A DNA stretch of 64,000 bases from positions 4,712,001 to 4,776,000 of the forward strand of contig CAUJLY010000006.1 in assembly GCA_963281155.1 (NCBI GenBank). The letters are read 5' to 3'. The notes beneath the pieces are model-generated. The model worked only from the letters and a program-made list of their open reading frames with translations, had not been told where the DNA came from and made no database searches. This document shows, piece by piece, positions 47,879 to 60,923 of the stretch. The stretch comes from Rhabditophanes sp. KR3021 (lineage: Eukaryota > Nematoda > Chromadorea > Rhabditida > Alloionematidae). The position numbers and the translations under genes were made by a program. The first letter of the stretch is position 1, and each line of letters begins with the position of its first letter.

Positions 47879-49571
47879 ATGTTTCCATTGTCTATAACAA
47901 TTATGTTAGGCATTGTAAATGCAATTGTGGTGTGCGGTAATATTTTTGTATTATATATCATAATTAGTCAGCCTCAATTACATACAGCAACGAATACAAT
48001 CGTACTATCTTTGACTATTGCAGATTTTTTATTGGGAATCGTAATATTGCCGTTTGCTTTACTTCAGGTTTGACATTTTTGATGACTTTTTATTAAAATT
48101 TTCCAGAATTACTTTGAAGCATGGTATTTTGGAGATTCATTATGCCAAACTTGGCTAGTGCTGGATATCTGGTTTTCGACTGCATCTATTTATAACTTAA
48201 TGGCAATAACCTTTGACCGATATATGGCGGTTAAAGATCCTATAAAGTACAGATTTATTTCATCAAGCAAGTAAGTTTTAGCTAATATTTAATTTTTGAC
48301 ATCATTTTACACAAATTATTTCAATTCAGAATGACAAAAATAACTATTTTACTTGTTTGGGTAATTTCGGCAATGCTAGCTGCTTTCAAACTCATTGTTG
48401 ACCATTTCATTGTCTCGTCTACAATAAAACAAAAGATGGATGTTCAGAATAAAAGTTTGAATCTTGAATTACAAAATGAACAATGCACTCCAATGGCAAG
48501 TACGCAAGCATACATTATTTTTTCAGCTTGTGTTTCATTTATATTACCCCTCATAGCAATGATTGGTATGAATATTCGTATTGTGCAGGCCGTTTCAGAT
48601 TCGAGTCGTAAAAAATCAGCTGCCACCAGTTTTTGTGTACGGAATGGAGATAATGTGAAAAATAATGATATAAACAAAGAGTATACTCAATTGAGGATGC
48701 ATCGCGGAACAAACAAAATTCCCCTTTTGTGTAATGTAGGTTTGGGCATTGAGTAAAAATTATAATTGCTTTGCAGGGGCAAGATGCGTTGTTGAGCACA
48801 CGCAAACCAAGGACTAAAAGCTGCGAAAATAAACCTTTGGTTTTCAAAAGAACATTTTCTAAAAATTGGGACAAACGTAGTTGTGCTGAAGGTGACATAG
48901 GCGAAATAACTTCAATAACACCTTGTATTTCACAGAAAATATTTTCTAATGATGAATGTAATTACCAAAAGCCCAAAAGAAAAACATTATCGCAAGAAGA
49001 AAAATCTTCAACAACGGTGTCGTCCCAACAAGACAGTTTAAATGCTCCAATTTCCCAAACAAGACTAGTTAGCAAAAGAAGTTCTCCTCTTTTATGCGAA
49101 GGAGCAGGAGACGATAGAATCGAAGCTATCAAAACAAATTTGGTGAAATCACCTAGCGAAGGAGTTTCCATCTGGAAAACTTCCGCACCTTCACTTTTTT
49201 TATTTGAAGCACCTGTTTCGACTAAGAGATGCCATTTACAATTTAATAGAAAAATATTATTATCAGCCATGGGGCCATCGGTGAATAGACTTATCGCAAA
49301 ACAACCAACCGAATTTCGCGTAGCTCGAACAATTGTAATTGTGGTTGGATGTTTTGCTATTTGTTGGCTACCGTTTATGCTTGTTTATATTACGGAAGCA
49401 GTCGAATCGTGTTCAAATAATAAATGTGTACCTGAATGGTTGTTTACATTGACGTTTTGGTTGGGATACGCAAATTCAGCCGTCAACCCTTTATTATATT
49501 CTGCCTGTTCAAGAGATTTCTGTGCCGCATTTAAAAAAGTGTTATTTGACAAAAAAAAGCCCGTTCGTTAG
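47879..49571 (+). CDS. rhodopsin-class GPCR, biogenic-amine type
   Basis: Four exons: 47879-48067, 48107-48270, 48330-48735, 48777-49571 (introns 39, 59, 41 bp); 517 aa. Seven-helix plasma-membrane receptor. Landmarks: TM1 VVCGNIFVLY, TM2 LSLTIADFLLG, TM3 LDIWFSTASIYNLMAITFDRY with the aspartate that binds amine ligands and the DRY motif, TM6 CWLPFMLVYI, TM7 WLGYANSAVNPLLY. The third intracellular loop is long (about 240 residues), Ser/Lys-rich and ends in FRVARTIVIVVG, as in dopamine D2-like, octopamine or serotonin receptors. The extracellular N-terminus is under ten residues, so either a first exon is missed or it is truly minimal. The exact ligand cannot be told. Confidence 0.9.
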
Positions 49572-49678
49572 TATTAAAATTATACTTTTAAAATGGAAAT
49601 TAGAAAATCTTTTTGATCTCAAATAAATTATATTTAAATTTAATGCACTTCTTTATTTAAATTGGGGGAATACAGTAG
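49572..49678. other. 107-bp tail-to-tail spacer
   Basis: Separates the stops of two converging genes. AATAAA on the plus strand near 49621 can serve the GPCR; the transcripts' 3' ends probably overlap or nearly meet. Confidence 0.5.
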
Positions 49679-51923
49679 TTAAACAGGATAGTCCTCACTA
49701 TCATTTACCATGTACGTAAGATAATATGAGACATATAACGCAAAAATAATTGGCGACAAAATTAGGGCCATCGCATCAATTCGGTCATATAGCTTCTTTA
49801 CTTGTCTTTCTTGGATTATTAGCATTTCTCTTTCAAAATCATTTAAAGCTTTACTTTGTTTCTTTTTAAGGGCTCGAGATTTGCGAACTAAACTTAGCAC
49901 AACTAAGCTTTCCACTAATGAAATCAAGCTGAACATTTTCATCATTGAAAACCATTTATCCAAAGAAGTTAAGTATGATATCCGTGTTTCTTCATCACCT
50001 TTTTGCATTTGAACAAGTGCTAGCAAAATTGTTATTGGGGTTACTATGCGAACATCTTCATAATTATAGGGGACGTATGGCGCCACCCATGCAAACATCA
50101 TTGCCAAAGTACTGGGTATATATTTTTCAACAAAATACTTTGCCGAATCTCTCTTTAAGGAAAACCCAAGACGAAGACATGATGAGGGGACTAAAAATTA
50201 TTATTTTATAAGAATTGTGTACCAAATAATAAAAACATACTTAATCTTTCTTGAGTCAAACATTCATTAGCTGTGACTGACATCAGCTTAAACTCTGGTA
50301 AAGTGGGAGGATTAATAATTTTGAATGATTCTTGGAACCACAACAATTTTATTTGCCTTTCAGAATAAGCAATTGAACTAAGTTGAAGATCGCATCTTTG
50401 ATGATCGTGAGGGAACTTCTCAAAATTCATATTACACGAGGGCTGAAGAGTTAACCTTAAGGTATATGTAACCGTTCCATCACTTTCAATTCTCATCCTA
50501 TGATTGGGAAATGTTATTTTATGAAAGTAAGACCTTTTGGCATTTACAAAATAAATGTCTGGCGACCAAATTCGTTCAAGTATGGTTTTTTCGCCAATCC
50601 TTATAGTCTTCTTGTTTTTTCGAGCAAACCTAAAATCCATCCATTTTAAGTTTAAAAGTACATCTATAACATAATCCATTGTTTGCATGTTAAAGCTTGA
50701 TATGTCAATTATATCCAATGAAACCATGACAAAAACGGGAAGATCTATAAATATTCAGTTAAGTCAAAGGGCATTTCCACAAAATTACCATTAAACAGAA
50801 CTGGTATGGTGTTATTGTTATAATTGTGACTTGATAAAATTGGCAGAATGTGGGAACTTGATAAATCTCTATTTGAATTTTCCATGTTTTCCTCTTTTGT
50901 CACAAAACTAGTAATTACATCTTTTAATTGAGCATCACTTCTGTTGAACGGATCCTCAATAAACGGATATAGCATTGTTTCGTTATAGAATAATCCTTCG
51001 AACTCTTCATATTCTTCTAGTTCCTCTTCTTATAAAAAAGAATATTAATGTGGACAAATGCTCAACTTACTTTTCTCAACATCCGCAGTTAGTTCAGATT
51101 CGCTTGGATAATCTATTGGATTTATTGTTACATCAGAACCCGTTGTAACAGGATTTTCTTGGAGATTTATTGAATTATTCTCACCCAACAATAATTCATT
51201 ATTAATTTTATCAAATAGACTTAGCTTTTTATCCTCTTCTTCATTTCCTTCTCCGTCAACATATTTTGTTTCCTTGAAATCATATTTTAGTTTATTTTTG
51301 GGAACATCATTTTTATCTAAGAACTTATTATCAAACTTATTATCGTTTGGGTTTTCTAATTCCGGTTCTTTTTTTTTGTCAACTCCCGCAGTATAATTAT
51401 ATTTGCTAGGATTATTTACGTCATTTGTTAGATAGAGACTTATTAATTCTGATTGCTTTACATCAGCAAAATTATTTTTTGCAGGATAATGTGGAATGAG
51501 ATGTTTTGATAAAAGAGGCTTTTCGGAAAAGTCGTCTACAGATGTTATGTTCTGTAGTGAATTATTTGCATATGTTGCGTTGTATGAGGTGAATTTGTAA
51601 TTTGAATGACTTTTATTAAAATTTTGATGAAATTCTAGTCTGGCTTGCACATGCTTTAGCAGAATTGGCGTGGCATTTGTCTTACTTGTTTTTTCATGCC
51701 CACTCGAATGGAGATCTTCTTTAATATGAACTTTAATCATATTAAAAGTCCATTTAACTGATGCATCTGGAATAATGATTAAGTTTCAAAACATGCTCAA
51801 CTGACCTTTTACAGATCGTCTGTTATTGTAACCATAACTTTTCGAAGGTCGTGGTTTGTGAAGTTGGTGTCCATATAAAGTTATAATCAAGTATATGATA
51901 ACAAAAATAACAAGCTTAGTCAT
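49679..51923 (-). CDS. Cys-loop receptor with long N-terminal extension and unusual pore
   Basis: Five exons: 51923-51806, 51766-51071, 51025-50789, 50744-50241, 50190-49679 (introns 39, 45, 44, 50 bp); 688 aa. Pentameric ligand-gated channel subunit. A signal peptide is followed by about 300 residues of acidic, Asn/Lys-rich, probably disordered sequence. The ligand-binding domain runs from about residue 350: SSFNMQTMDYVIDV, WSPDIYFVNAK, FPHD within a 13-residue Cys-loop (Cys454-Cys468). M1 is in FVEKYIPSTLAMMFAWV. M2 starts EDVRIVTPITILLALVQ, where anion channels have P-A-R; the residues at -3' to 0' are E, D, V, R. M4 is near the C-terminus. The binding domain resembles GABA/glycine/glutamate-gated types. 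Ligand and ion selectivity are unknown. Confidence 0.85.
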
Positions 51924-52372
51924 TTCATTAAAACAACACAAATAAATTCAACACTGTTATTAGAAAAAGGATGTCGAATATGTTCAATTATAAAACATAC
52001 TAAACGAACTATAGACATTCATTTTTAGTATGATTAAAATAAATCAAATTGATAAATTAAGTCGCAAATTTCACGTTGCACAATGGAAGGTCATATTGAA
52101 TGTGTTTCATTTAATTTGTTTGGGCAATCAAGCGTAATTAGTTGTAGATATTGACAAATGAAAACTTGAGCCAATTAATATCCTTTTAATATAAATGACA
52201 ATACTTAATCGCAATACTATTTTGTATCTTCTCATTATAGCGATTTCAGCTCGTTGTTTAGTCAAACGTATAGTATTTTGTATTGTTAGCAAAATACTTT
52301 TTAATTTGCAATACACGTTATTCCAATACCTGACACAACGATGCAAAAGTTGCTTTAAAAGAAACTTTATAC
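51924..52372. promoter_or_regulatory. head-to-head promoter region of Cys-loop receptor and huntingtin
   Basis: 449 bp between the two divergent start codons, so both promoters must overlap or abut unless 5' UTR exons extend further. No clear TATA box was identified. A 72-codon ORF here lacks any feature. Confidence 0.45.
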
Positions 52373-55300
52373 ATGGAAAAACTTATTAAATTACGGTCTG
52401 AACTTATATCACTGTTATCAAATGTAGAAATTAATGGGTAAGTTACATATTTTTTATTTTTAATAACAACTTGACATATAGATCTAAAGAAATACAATCA
52501 TTTGATACAATTTTATTAAATTTAAGCACTATCAAGGATATAATATATGCAAATCATTTTAAGTAAGTTATTAGATTACGGAATAACATATTTATTTAAT
52601 TGAATAGTGAATATTATAAACCTGATTCAAAGTATTTTGCTGAGATTTTGAAACTCCTTCAAACCTTAATACCGATCTTAAATACAGAAGAATATTCGCT
52701 AAGAGTTTCGATCACAGAATGTTTGGATAGTATAGTGATATCAGCCTCAATCAGTGAACCATCAAAATTAGTATTTTCATTATTCAAGGAACTAGCAAAA
52801 GAACATGAATATCGGAGCATAGATTATTTATTAACAAGACTATCAAAATATTTAAAATATGGCAAATCCCAATTGCTTCAAAATAATTGCAAGATTATTT
52901 TAGAATTACTTACTTGTTTGGTTGAAAAAAATGAAGTAAAAAATGGGGAATCTATTGTCACATTCGTGAAAGCATTCTTTAATTCGTGCAAAAGCTTTAC
53001 GGAAGAAAACATTGACGAAGCATTTTTTAAATTCACCAAAACTATAATAGACTGTATTGGAGAAGAAAAAACACTTTCAAGACATTTTTTGCCTTTAATA
53101 GCTATATTGTATGCAGAGGTACCTTCAATAGGAGGTATAATACATGATATCATGAATAAAGGAATTGTTTTATTAGAAATGAATAAAAAGGAACAAGCGA
53201 CAACAGTTTCAATTGTTAAAAGTTGCTGGTTTTTATTACTCAAAAGAAACAAACTGACAATGGAATTGAAATATTTTGTCAATTGTGTTTACAACGTTTT
53301 ATCAAATGCTAATGCGGATTCTGCAATGCTCATGCTTGACTTTTTACTACATATCCTTGAGAGCATTCCCGATGTTATGCAAGTATTAAATACTAAAATC
53401 GAAAAGCCAATGAATGTTATCCAATTTGATCCATTGTTAAATGACAATGAAAATTATAAGCAGAATGCAAGTCATCCATTGGATTACAGTTTATTAAGCA
53501 ACTTTAATTTTGCTGATAAAGACGGCTTTCAGATATTATCATTATTTTTGGATTTGATATTAGAAAATTATTTGAACCATAATAATCGGTTACTCAAAAC
53601 ATCTCACGAAATAATTGCTTTTACAATTGTTAACAAAATAGCAAATTACGATTCAAGATATTTAAGCACAATTAAAGAAAAATTAAATCTTTCTAAGTTT
53701 GAAAAAACAGATGATGGTCTAAACAATGCAATTTTAAGCTTAAAAATTACATTAAATTACAAAGAAAAAAAGTTATTGGAGGATTTATCGCTAAAAAAAG
53801 AATTATTAAATATGATAGAATCTCAAAATATAGCAAAAATAAATGCAGCTATAGCGATATTATTACCCTGGACAAGAAAAATAGTTTATGATGAATTTCT
53901 AGTTTTAAAAGTATTAAAAACTTGTTTAACACAAATTGACAATGATTTTTTTATATTTCAAAAGTCCGTTCTCAAATTTATTTCAAACATTACATGGAAT
54001 TTAGCGACCTCATCAAGTTATTCAATGGAATGCCAACACATTACAAGGAAGATCATGACGAAACTTCTATGTCATTCAGATGCAAAGGTTTCTAAAGAAG
54101 CTGGATATAATATCGCACAATTCTTAAAAAATGGTGACGATTCTATGAATGGTTGTGATTTTTTCGAAATGAAGTTACCCCCATCCCTATTATCGCCGTT
54201 TCAATCTGGTTTCCCGAAAACAATTAACTTAAGTAAACATTTTGCATTTTCAAATATGCAAAATAAATCAACAGTGGCCTCAAGTCTCTCACTTTTATTG
54301 GAGCAAATATTTAAGTCCAATGTTTCACTTCATAATCAAATAATGGCGCTTTTGTCGATTATAAAAATAGCTCCAATCGTAAAATATAAAGATGTGTGGA
54401 TTCCATTTTTATTAACACAAAAAGAAAATGCCGTTTCTTATTTCGAATTAGCTTACTCACTTATTGCTACCAATGAATGTACTTTTCATGAACTGCCCGA
54501 TCTTTTTGAATTCTTAAGTTATTTGCTTGCTGGTATTTCAGAAACAGATTTAATTGAATGCTTTGTAAATGACTCCACATTCAACTTACATCTTAATTCC
54601 ACACTTTCCAAATCAAAAATTATGAAAGATATATTTTGTGTGTCTTTAAAAGTTTTGAATTTATATTATACGATTGTTTTTGCTGCAGCAACAGACAAAA
54701 ATTTAATCAAGCAAAATGTATTTGAATCTTCATCGTTATCCGGTAGAAATGATACTTTCTCCCCAAACCAATCTAAGCTAGATTCCAGTTTTCAAAAACT
54801 TTGCAATATATCAAAGTTAGGCAATCGCAAAACTAAATCAAGTTTGCAAAGCAATTATTTTGACTATAATAACCAAACACAATTTCTTAGAAGTGCTTTT
54901 GGAGCATTTGAGAATTTTTCAAAATGTACAGATCAAGATAGCAGACAAAAGTTTCTGGATCCGCTTGAAGGGGCTATTCAATTTATGAATTGTTATTTAG
55001 AATTAATTTCATTGGATGATTTATTAGTTATATACGATGAATTAATCATATATTTGCAAATTACTTTATCAGTTTGTCCAAATGCAACTATATCTTTAAT
55101 TCATCAAATGCTAAAAGCAATGTTTTCCAAGAACATAGCTAATATGAAATTAGTTGATTTGAAACCTCCTGTGGATTTATTAGGTTTCAACTTTTTAGAT
55201 ATGGAAGGAATCTACTTAGATCAAGCCAAAAACAACTTCTTTGTGTATGTTAAAAACTCAAACCAGAAAGTTATACTGGATTGGAATTTCATTAATATGG

Positions 55301-58300
55301 CAGGTTATACGAGCGACCGTTTGTTTGATAGAATTGGAACCCCTGAAACCGTCCGAATAAGTAACACATATCTACGTAGTTTTGATCCAATTTTAAACCG
55401 TATTTTGTTATCATACTCAAACAACGAAGATCCAGACTTCCGCATTGAGGTAATTAAGTTAATGAATCAATTTGACAATATTGGCTTAAATTATATGCAG
55501 GCAGACAAACAACTATCAGTTTGGAAATCATTGTCAAAATATTATGACTTGCAAACGGATTGGGACAATAATATAATTCAAAATATTCTCGTATTTTTGT
55601 CTCAAAGAACTTTGTCTGCATGGATAAAAAGTAAAATATTTCCGAAGTATTTAAATTTATTTATTTCAAGTGCTGAAACAAAAGGATCTCTACATATTTT
55701 GTCCGATTATCTTACGCTTCTTCCAACTTTGCCATTCCAATCAGGTTTTGATATACTAACATTCTATGAAGACAATGACACTTTTTATAAATGGTTAGAA
55801 ACTGATCCTATTGGTGCGCTTCACTTGGTCTGCAAATTGGGATATCTCAAAAATTATTTCCAAGTTTCAACATTAAACACTCTAATTGAACAGTACGTGT
55901 TTTGTTTAGAAAAGTATCTAAAAACAAATGACGTAGAAATCACAAAGGAATTTGCTTTTATGTGTATCTCTTCATTAAATGCCTATTATAATGACAAAAT
56001 GCATGAATGGAGTTCTAAAATGCTTACAGACTTAGTTGATGCGAAAAAATACGGAACTGCAATACCTTTTTTGTATGCAATTATCTGGTTTAGAGAAGAG
56101 TCAAACTCGAATCAAAGCCACATTTGTTCAATTATGGATGTTGCTGCTTTGAATTGTACACTATTTTCGATACTAAATAAGGGAATAAAAGCATCATTGT
56201 TGGAAATAACAAATTCCGAAATTCAAGCAAATTCGAGTGACAATTATGACTTTATTTTCTGCATATATCTTCATTGCCTTGAAAACATATTTGAAATCGA
56301 ATCATACAATCAATTAACAGGTCTATTCAAGGCAAATTTATATGACTATGAAGTTGATGAAGATATGGCAATTTATTTACCAAGAACATACGGAACGTTA
56401 TGTTTATTAATGTGTAATTCAAACACAAACTCAATATTGCCTGTTACAAATAATGAACGTATTTTGAAGAAATTCACAAGCAAATATGCATGTCATCGTA
56501 TAAAAAAGTTACTCCAATTGTTAAATCCAAAGATGGTAATAGACAATAATGCCCGAATTGCTGTTGCAACGTCTTATTTATTTGCAGAATCTAATCAAAT
56601 GAATGACTTTGGCAGACTTGTTTTTAAAGAAAATGCTTCTCACTACAATCAAGCTCTTTTTTATTCAATTTCCTATAATATCGAACAATACAAAAAGTTT
56701 TTATATGAAAATTTGGAAAAAGTTGCAGAACAAAATTATTGTGAAGTATTGAAAATAGGTATCAGTGTGTTAAAGTTTAAAATAGTAACCGAGCAACGTG
56801 AAGAATCATTTGATATGTATTGTCAATTTATAAAACAAATGTGGGGCATGTTTCGAAAGTATTTATTCGAAGAATCTAGACCTAATTTGATTAATTCATT
56901 GCTAACATTTAGGGAATGTTCCAAACTACTATTACACGCCGACGCAGTAATGTTTTCATTAACTGAAATTGAAATATATGAATTATTCAAAGTTATTTTT
57001 AACCATACAAGAGCTTTGACACTTTTAGACGAACCAACCGTGAATATTATATCCTTTTTATTATCACTTACTTCGGTTAAAGATTTATTTGAGAATGACT
57101 ACGTTTCAATTGATATTTGTTCGCACTTGTTTGTTTTTTATCTGAAAAAACTTTCATTGAAACCTACAATTTGCCAAGACTTCGACATATGTGAATTTGA
57201 AATTGAAGACACCTCTAAGAAGATATATGAAAGCAAAATTAAAAATGCATTCAAATTAACACAATCATTATTTAATGCTATAAAGAAGGTTGAAGAAAAT
57301 GTTAGGTTAAAGGATGTTTTCCTTGACGGTGCGAAAAAGCTTCTTAGAGTTGGAATATTCTATGATTTTACATTGATTCCCGAAAAAGCAAAAAAATATG
57401 GATACAAACCAAAAGTATTTTTAACTACTTCACAGATCAAAGTCCAATTTATTAGTATTCATTTACTTAACCATCATGATGTTGTTTCTGATTTTGGCAG
57501 ACGGATCTCATGTCTTGGATGGAAAGAACGTAGGCAATTTGAAGACTTCTGGATGTCTTTATTTGGTGTATTATCATCAACTCCATGTGCTCAAGAATTG
57601 GAACAAGATGATGGAGATGAAGTGATTGAGCAACTACTTTCTAGTGCTATGGCAGTTGATTGCTTAACAAATAATTTATTGCAAAGTTTTTTGTTTCCTA
57701 TTCCCGGTGATACTCTTGATGGAGTGTATCCTTTAAAAAACCCACATACGGAAAGCTTCTCTAAACTTCAATTCAACAAAGAGCAATTTAATGTTGTGAA
57801 TTCAATTTTAAGGAATGAATATCGAAGCAAAAATGATTCAACACTTCATTTCGAAACATACGATTTGTGCCAAATGACTCTTTATCACATATGGAAAGTA
57901 ACAAAAACACTGGAACAAACGCCTAACAACAAATCATCCCAGATTCAAAATTCCAATGAATTACCTAAAAGTGTTAGCAAATTTTTAATATCTATGACAG
58001 ATGATTTAGACACAAACTCATCATTAAAAGCATTATTGGACAATTTCGCACATTGGTTTTCAAAGGGAATATCTGAAGTACCACTTAATTTACTAAGTTC
58101 TTCTTTAAGATCTGTGATTTTGTTGTCTGATTTGTTTGATGATATTTATGCATATAAATTATTGTTTAAAGAACTGGCGTATTTGTTCACTTTGGATGAA
58201 TTGCCAAAAACTTCTTTAAACGGGCTAATGGTTTATTTTGCTCTAAAGCATATTTCGGTCGTTGGGCTGGCAGAATTTGATGAAAATAGTTCTGAAAGTG

Positions 58301-59415
58301 AAAACATAGCAACAATAACAACAATGATTAAAAGTTCACTCGAAAGTGACTCAATATTTACAAAATATTGTGTTTTTAGTGGAACTCTATTTTTATCGCA
58401 ATCCTATTTAACGGATCATTGCCAGGATCTATTAATTATCATTACCGAAGCCGCCTTTCAGCAAGCCAATGCAGATGACTTCAATTTATTACCTCATATA
58501 TATCAAATATTGCTAATTAGGAATATTTTCAGTTTTAGCACAACAGGCGTTGAAAATATACTTATTCCATCTTCAGACTTGGTTAAACTAATCTTTAGAC
58601 TACTAACTAATCCGCGCACTGAAATTAAGACATTAAACCACTTCCTCGTTCTCACAGAACACATTATTTTGTCTAGTAATCAAAATGCGTGGCAATTAGT
58701 TGAGGCATTATTGGATTATTTGCAACTAACAAAAAATATTCGTAACGAGGAATTACTCTTAATTCAACTAACCTTTTTAGCGAAGGCTTTTTATAAATAT
58801 ATTGATGGTAAAGAACTTGAGTCAGAAAATGTAATCAAATTGTTAAAAGCATTCGATTCAGTACTTTCATTCATAAGAAATATGGAATATTCAGATCATT
58901 CTTGGTTGATAGTTCATGGGATGTTAAAAATTGGCTGGTTTATTAAAAATAAGAATATGTTACTGGACTTAGTTATGGATCAAATTGTTCATGAAAAAGC
59001 AAAAAATTCCGCATTGAAGTGTTTTCTCCATTTACTCGCAACTATATTTAGGACTATTTATGAAGAGACAACAGCCAACGATATTCATGATAATCTTTTA
59101 CTTTCAATTTCATCGATGCTAAAAGTTAAACTTGTTCAAGATAATAGTAAAGCTCAACAAATTATGCGAACAATCTTATGCGCCAGTTCTCCGATTGAAA
59201 TTATCCGACAAAATGTTCATTGGGTCATATTCAATATTTCACATATTGCACCCAACTATGATAATTTTTTATTTACGTCACTTTGTGAGCAACTGAGTAA
59301 CGTTGCAATTGAAAGTTCAATACTGGAAAATACAATGAAGAATGTTTTGCAAGCAAATGGTGATGAAGATGTTGATGAAAGTCGATGTTATACATTTTTC
59401 TATTCTTCTGAATAG
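52373..59415 (+). CDS. HTT: huntingtin
   Basis: Three exons: 52373-52437, 52482-52562, 52608-59415 (introns 44 and 45 bp); 2317 aa, against about 3144 in human. Huntingtin is a large HEAT-repeat scaffold for vesicle transport and autophagy. The start MEKLIKLRSELISL resembles the vertebrate N17 helix, and no polyglutamine or polyproline follows. Matches recognised in order: CLDSIVISASISEPSKLVF with LFKEL, FLRSAFGAFENFSK with KAMFSKNIANM, LNYMQADKQ, LGWKERRQFEDFWMSLFGVL, LSSSLRSVILLSDLFDD, VHWVIFNISHIAPN. The order follows human huntingtin from N- to C-terminal HEAT domains. The shortfall of some 800 residues probably reflects lost disordered loops. A 6.8-kb uninterrupted exon is striking when the human gene has 67 exons. 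Confidence 0.92.
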
Positions 59416-60923
59416 CTAATCTTCAAACTGTTTTTTATAAAAAGTTATAAAGTATATTTATCAAATTAATTTGCTTATTAATATTTAATTATTTCAAAAA
59501 ATATAACATCAACTTTGTCGAAATCATGATTAATAATGCATAATATACAAAGGCCAAAGGCTTTTGAATGATAAATTTAAAGAAATATAACATTTATTTA
59601 GTGTTTTGTAGTAAGCATATGAAGATTTTTAATATGACAATGCCATTATACGAGTATTTGATACATAAAAAATTTAAACCATATGATATAGTTTAATGTT
59701 TATTTTTGTTTTGATTTATTTGGTAAAAATGTTTGCTCTGAAAGGTTGCATTAAAATCCTTATAAATATATTAGATTAATATTTAGGCTAAATATATCCT
59801 TCACTTTGAGATGATTTAAAAACGAAAGTAATCAAAACAAAAATACTGCGATACTTTTTCATGAGAGTATTTGTAGTTCTATTTAAACTAAATAAATATT
59901 ATTACAATTGGACATTTTTTATTAACTGATCAGAGTATTTTTAAAATATATTTGAGAATAAAAATTAAAGTCAATTTAAATACGTCGTCCCATGAATTCA
60001 AAATGCTATCTCTAATAAAAGTCAAAAAACCTCAAAATTAGTCTATTTTACTGAATTTCTCTTAATTTGCAAATTCATTCATTTCGTATTATCTCGAAAA
60101 TTGCAGCTTCAGACTTAATGGCCTTTTCATTTTGTTATAATGAAGTATTTATTCATTATCTTCTAAGCATTGTCAAATATTAAATACATTTTAATTTACA
60201 ATTTTATGCTAACTATATTTTACCTCGTTAATTCGTAGATACAAAATGTTGGCTTTTTGAATGTGCAGATAGTACATAAATTAAGTCCAATGAATATAAA
60301 GTCATATTTCTAGAAATTAAAACATACAAAATGTATTTTAGTTTGTTTATTTTAGGCACAATATAACAATAATTAAAACTACGTTATTAAACTGGACACT
60401 TCTGATAATAGCTGACGTATTTACACTATTGTCTGATATGGACATCCAATAGTTACTTCTAGTTCTGATATAAATTCCTTCTAGTGATTTCTGTAATTAG
60501 TTAGTTTTATTTTAAATCCTAGACTATAATGACTCTGTTTAAGCAAAACCGTAATTAATTTTAATGATATCTCTATACGTCAGTTCTTATCAAAAACGTC
60601 TTCTTTCAATAGTTTGATTTTCAAAAAATATAAAAAACAGTTGGATATTTTATGTAAAAGTTATAATTTATATACGTAGACACTTTAATTGAAAATATGT
60701 GTGGTAACTCAAAATATTACATAACTCAACTTTTGTTAAAATATAACTTATTCATAATATGATTTAGTTTCAATGTCGCAAAAATGTGTCTGTACCATAA
60801 ATTTGTAATTTTATTAAACTTAGTAAAATATATTTGAATATCATTTGTCTAGTTTAATTTAATATATTTTTTGTTGCTTAACTTGATTTTTTTGCAGTTC
60901 AATTTGGATTACTCCATGATATT
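59416..60923. other. intergenic region between huntingtin and the K+ channel
   Basis: About 1.5 kb, AT-rich, with no exon seen. A good acceptor (TTTTTTTGCAG, ending 60897) lies 26 bp before the channel ATG and implies a 5'-UTR intron or trans-splicing. Confidence 0.4.

Noticed and set aside
48551..49270. Overlapping antisense ORFs within the GPCR
   Set aside because: They mirror the coding frame of a well-supported gene and have no motifs.
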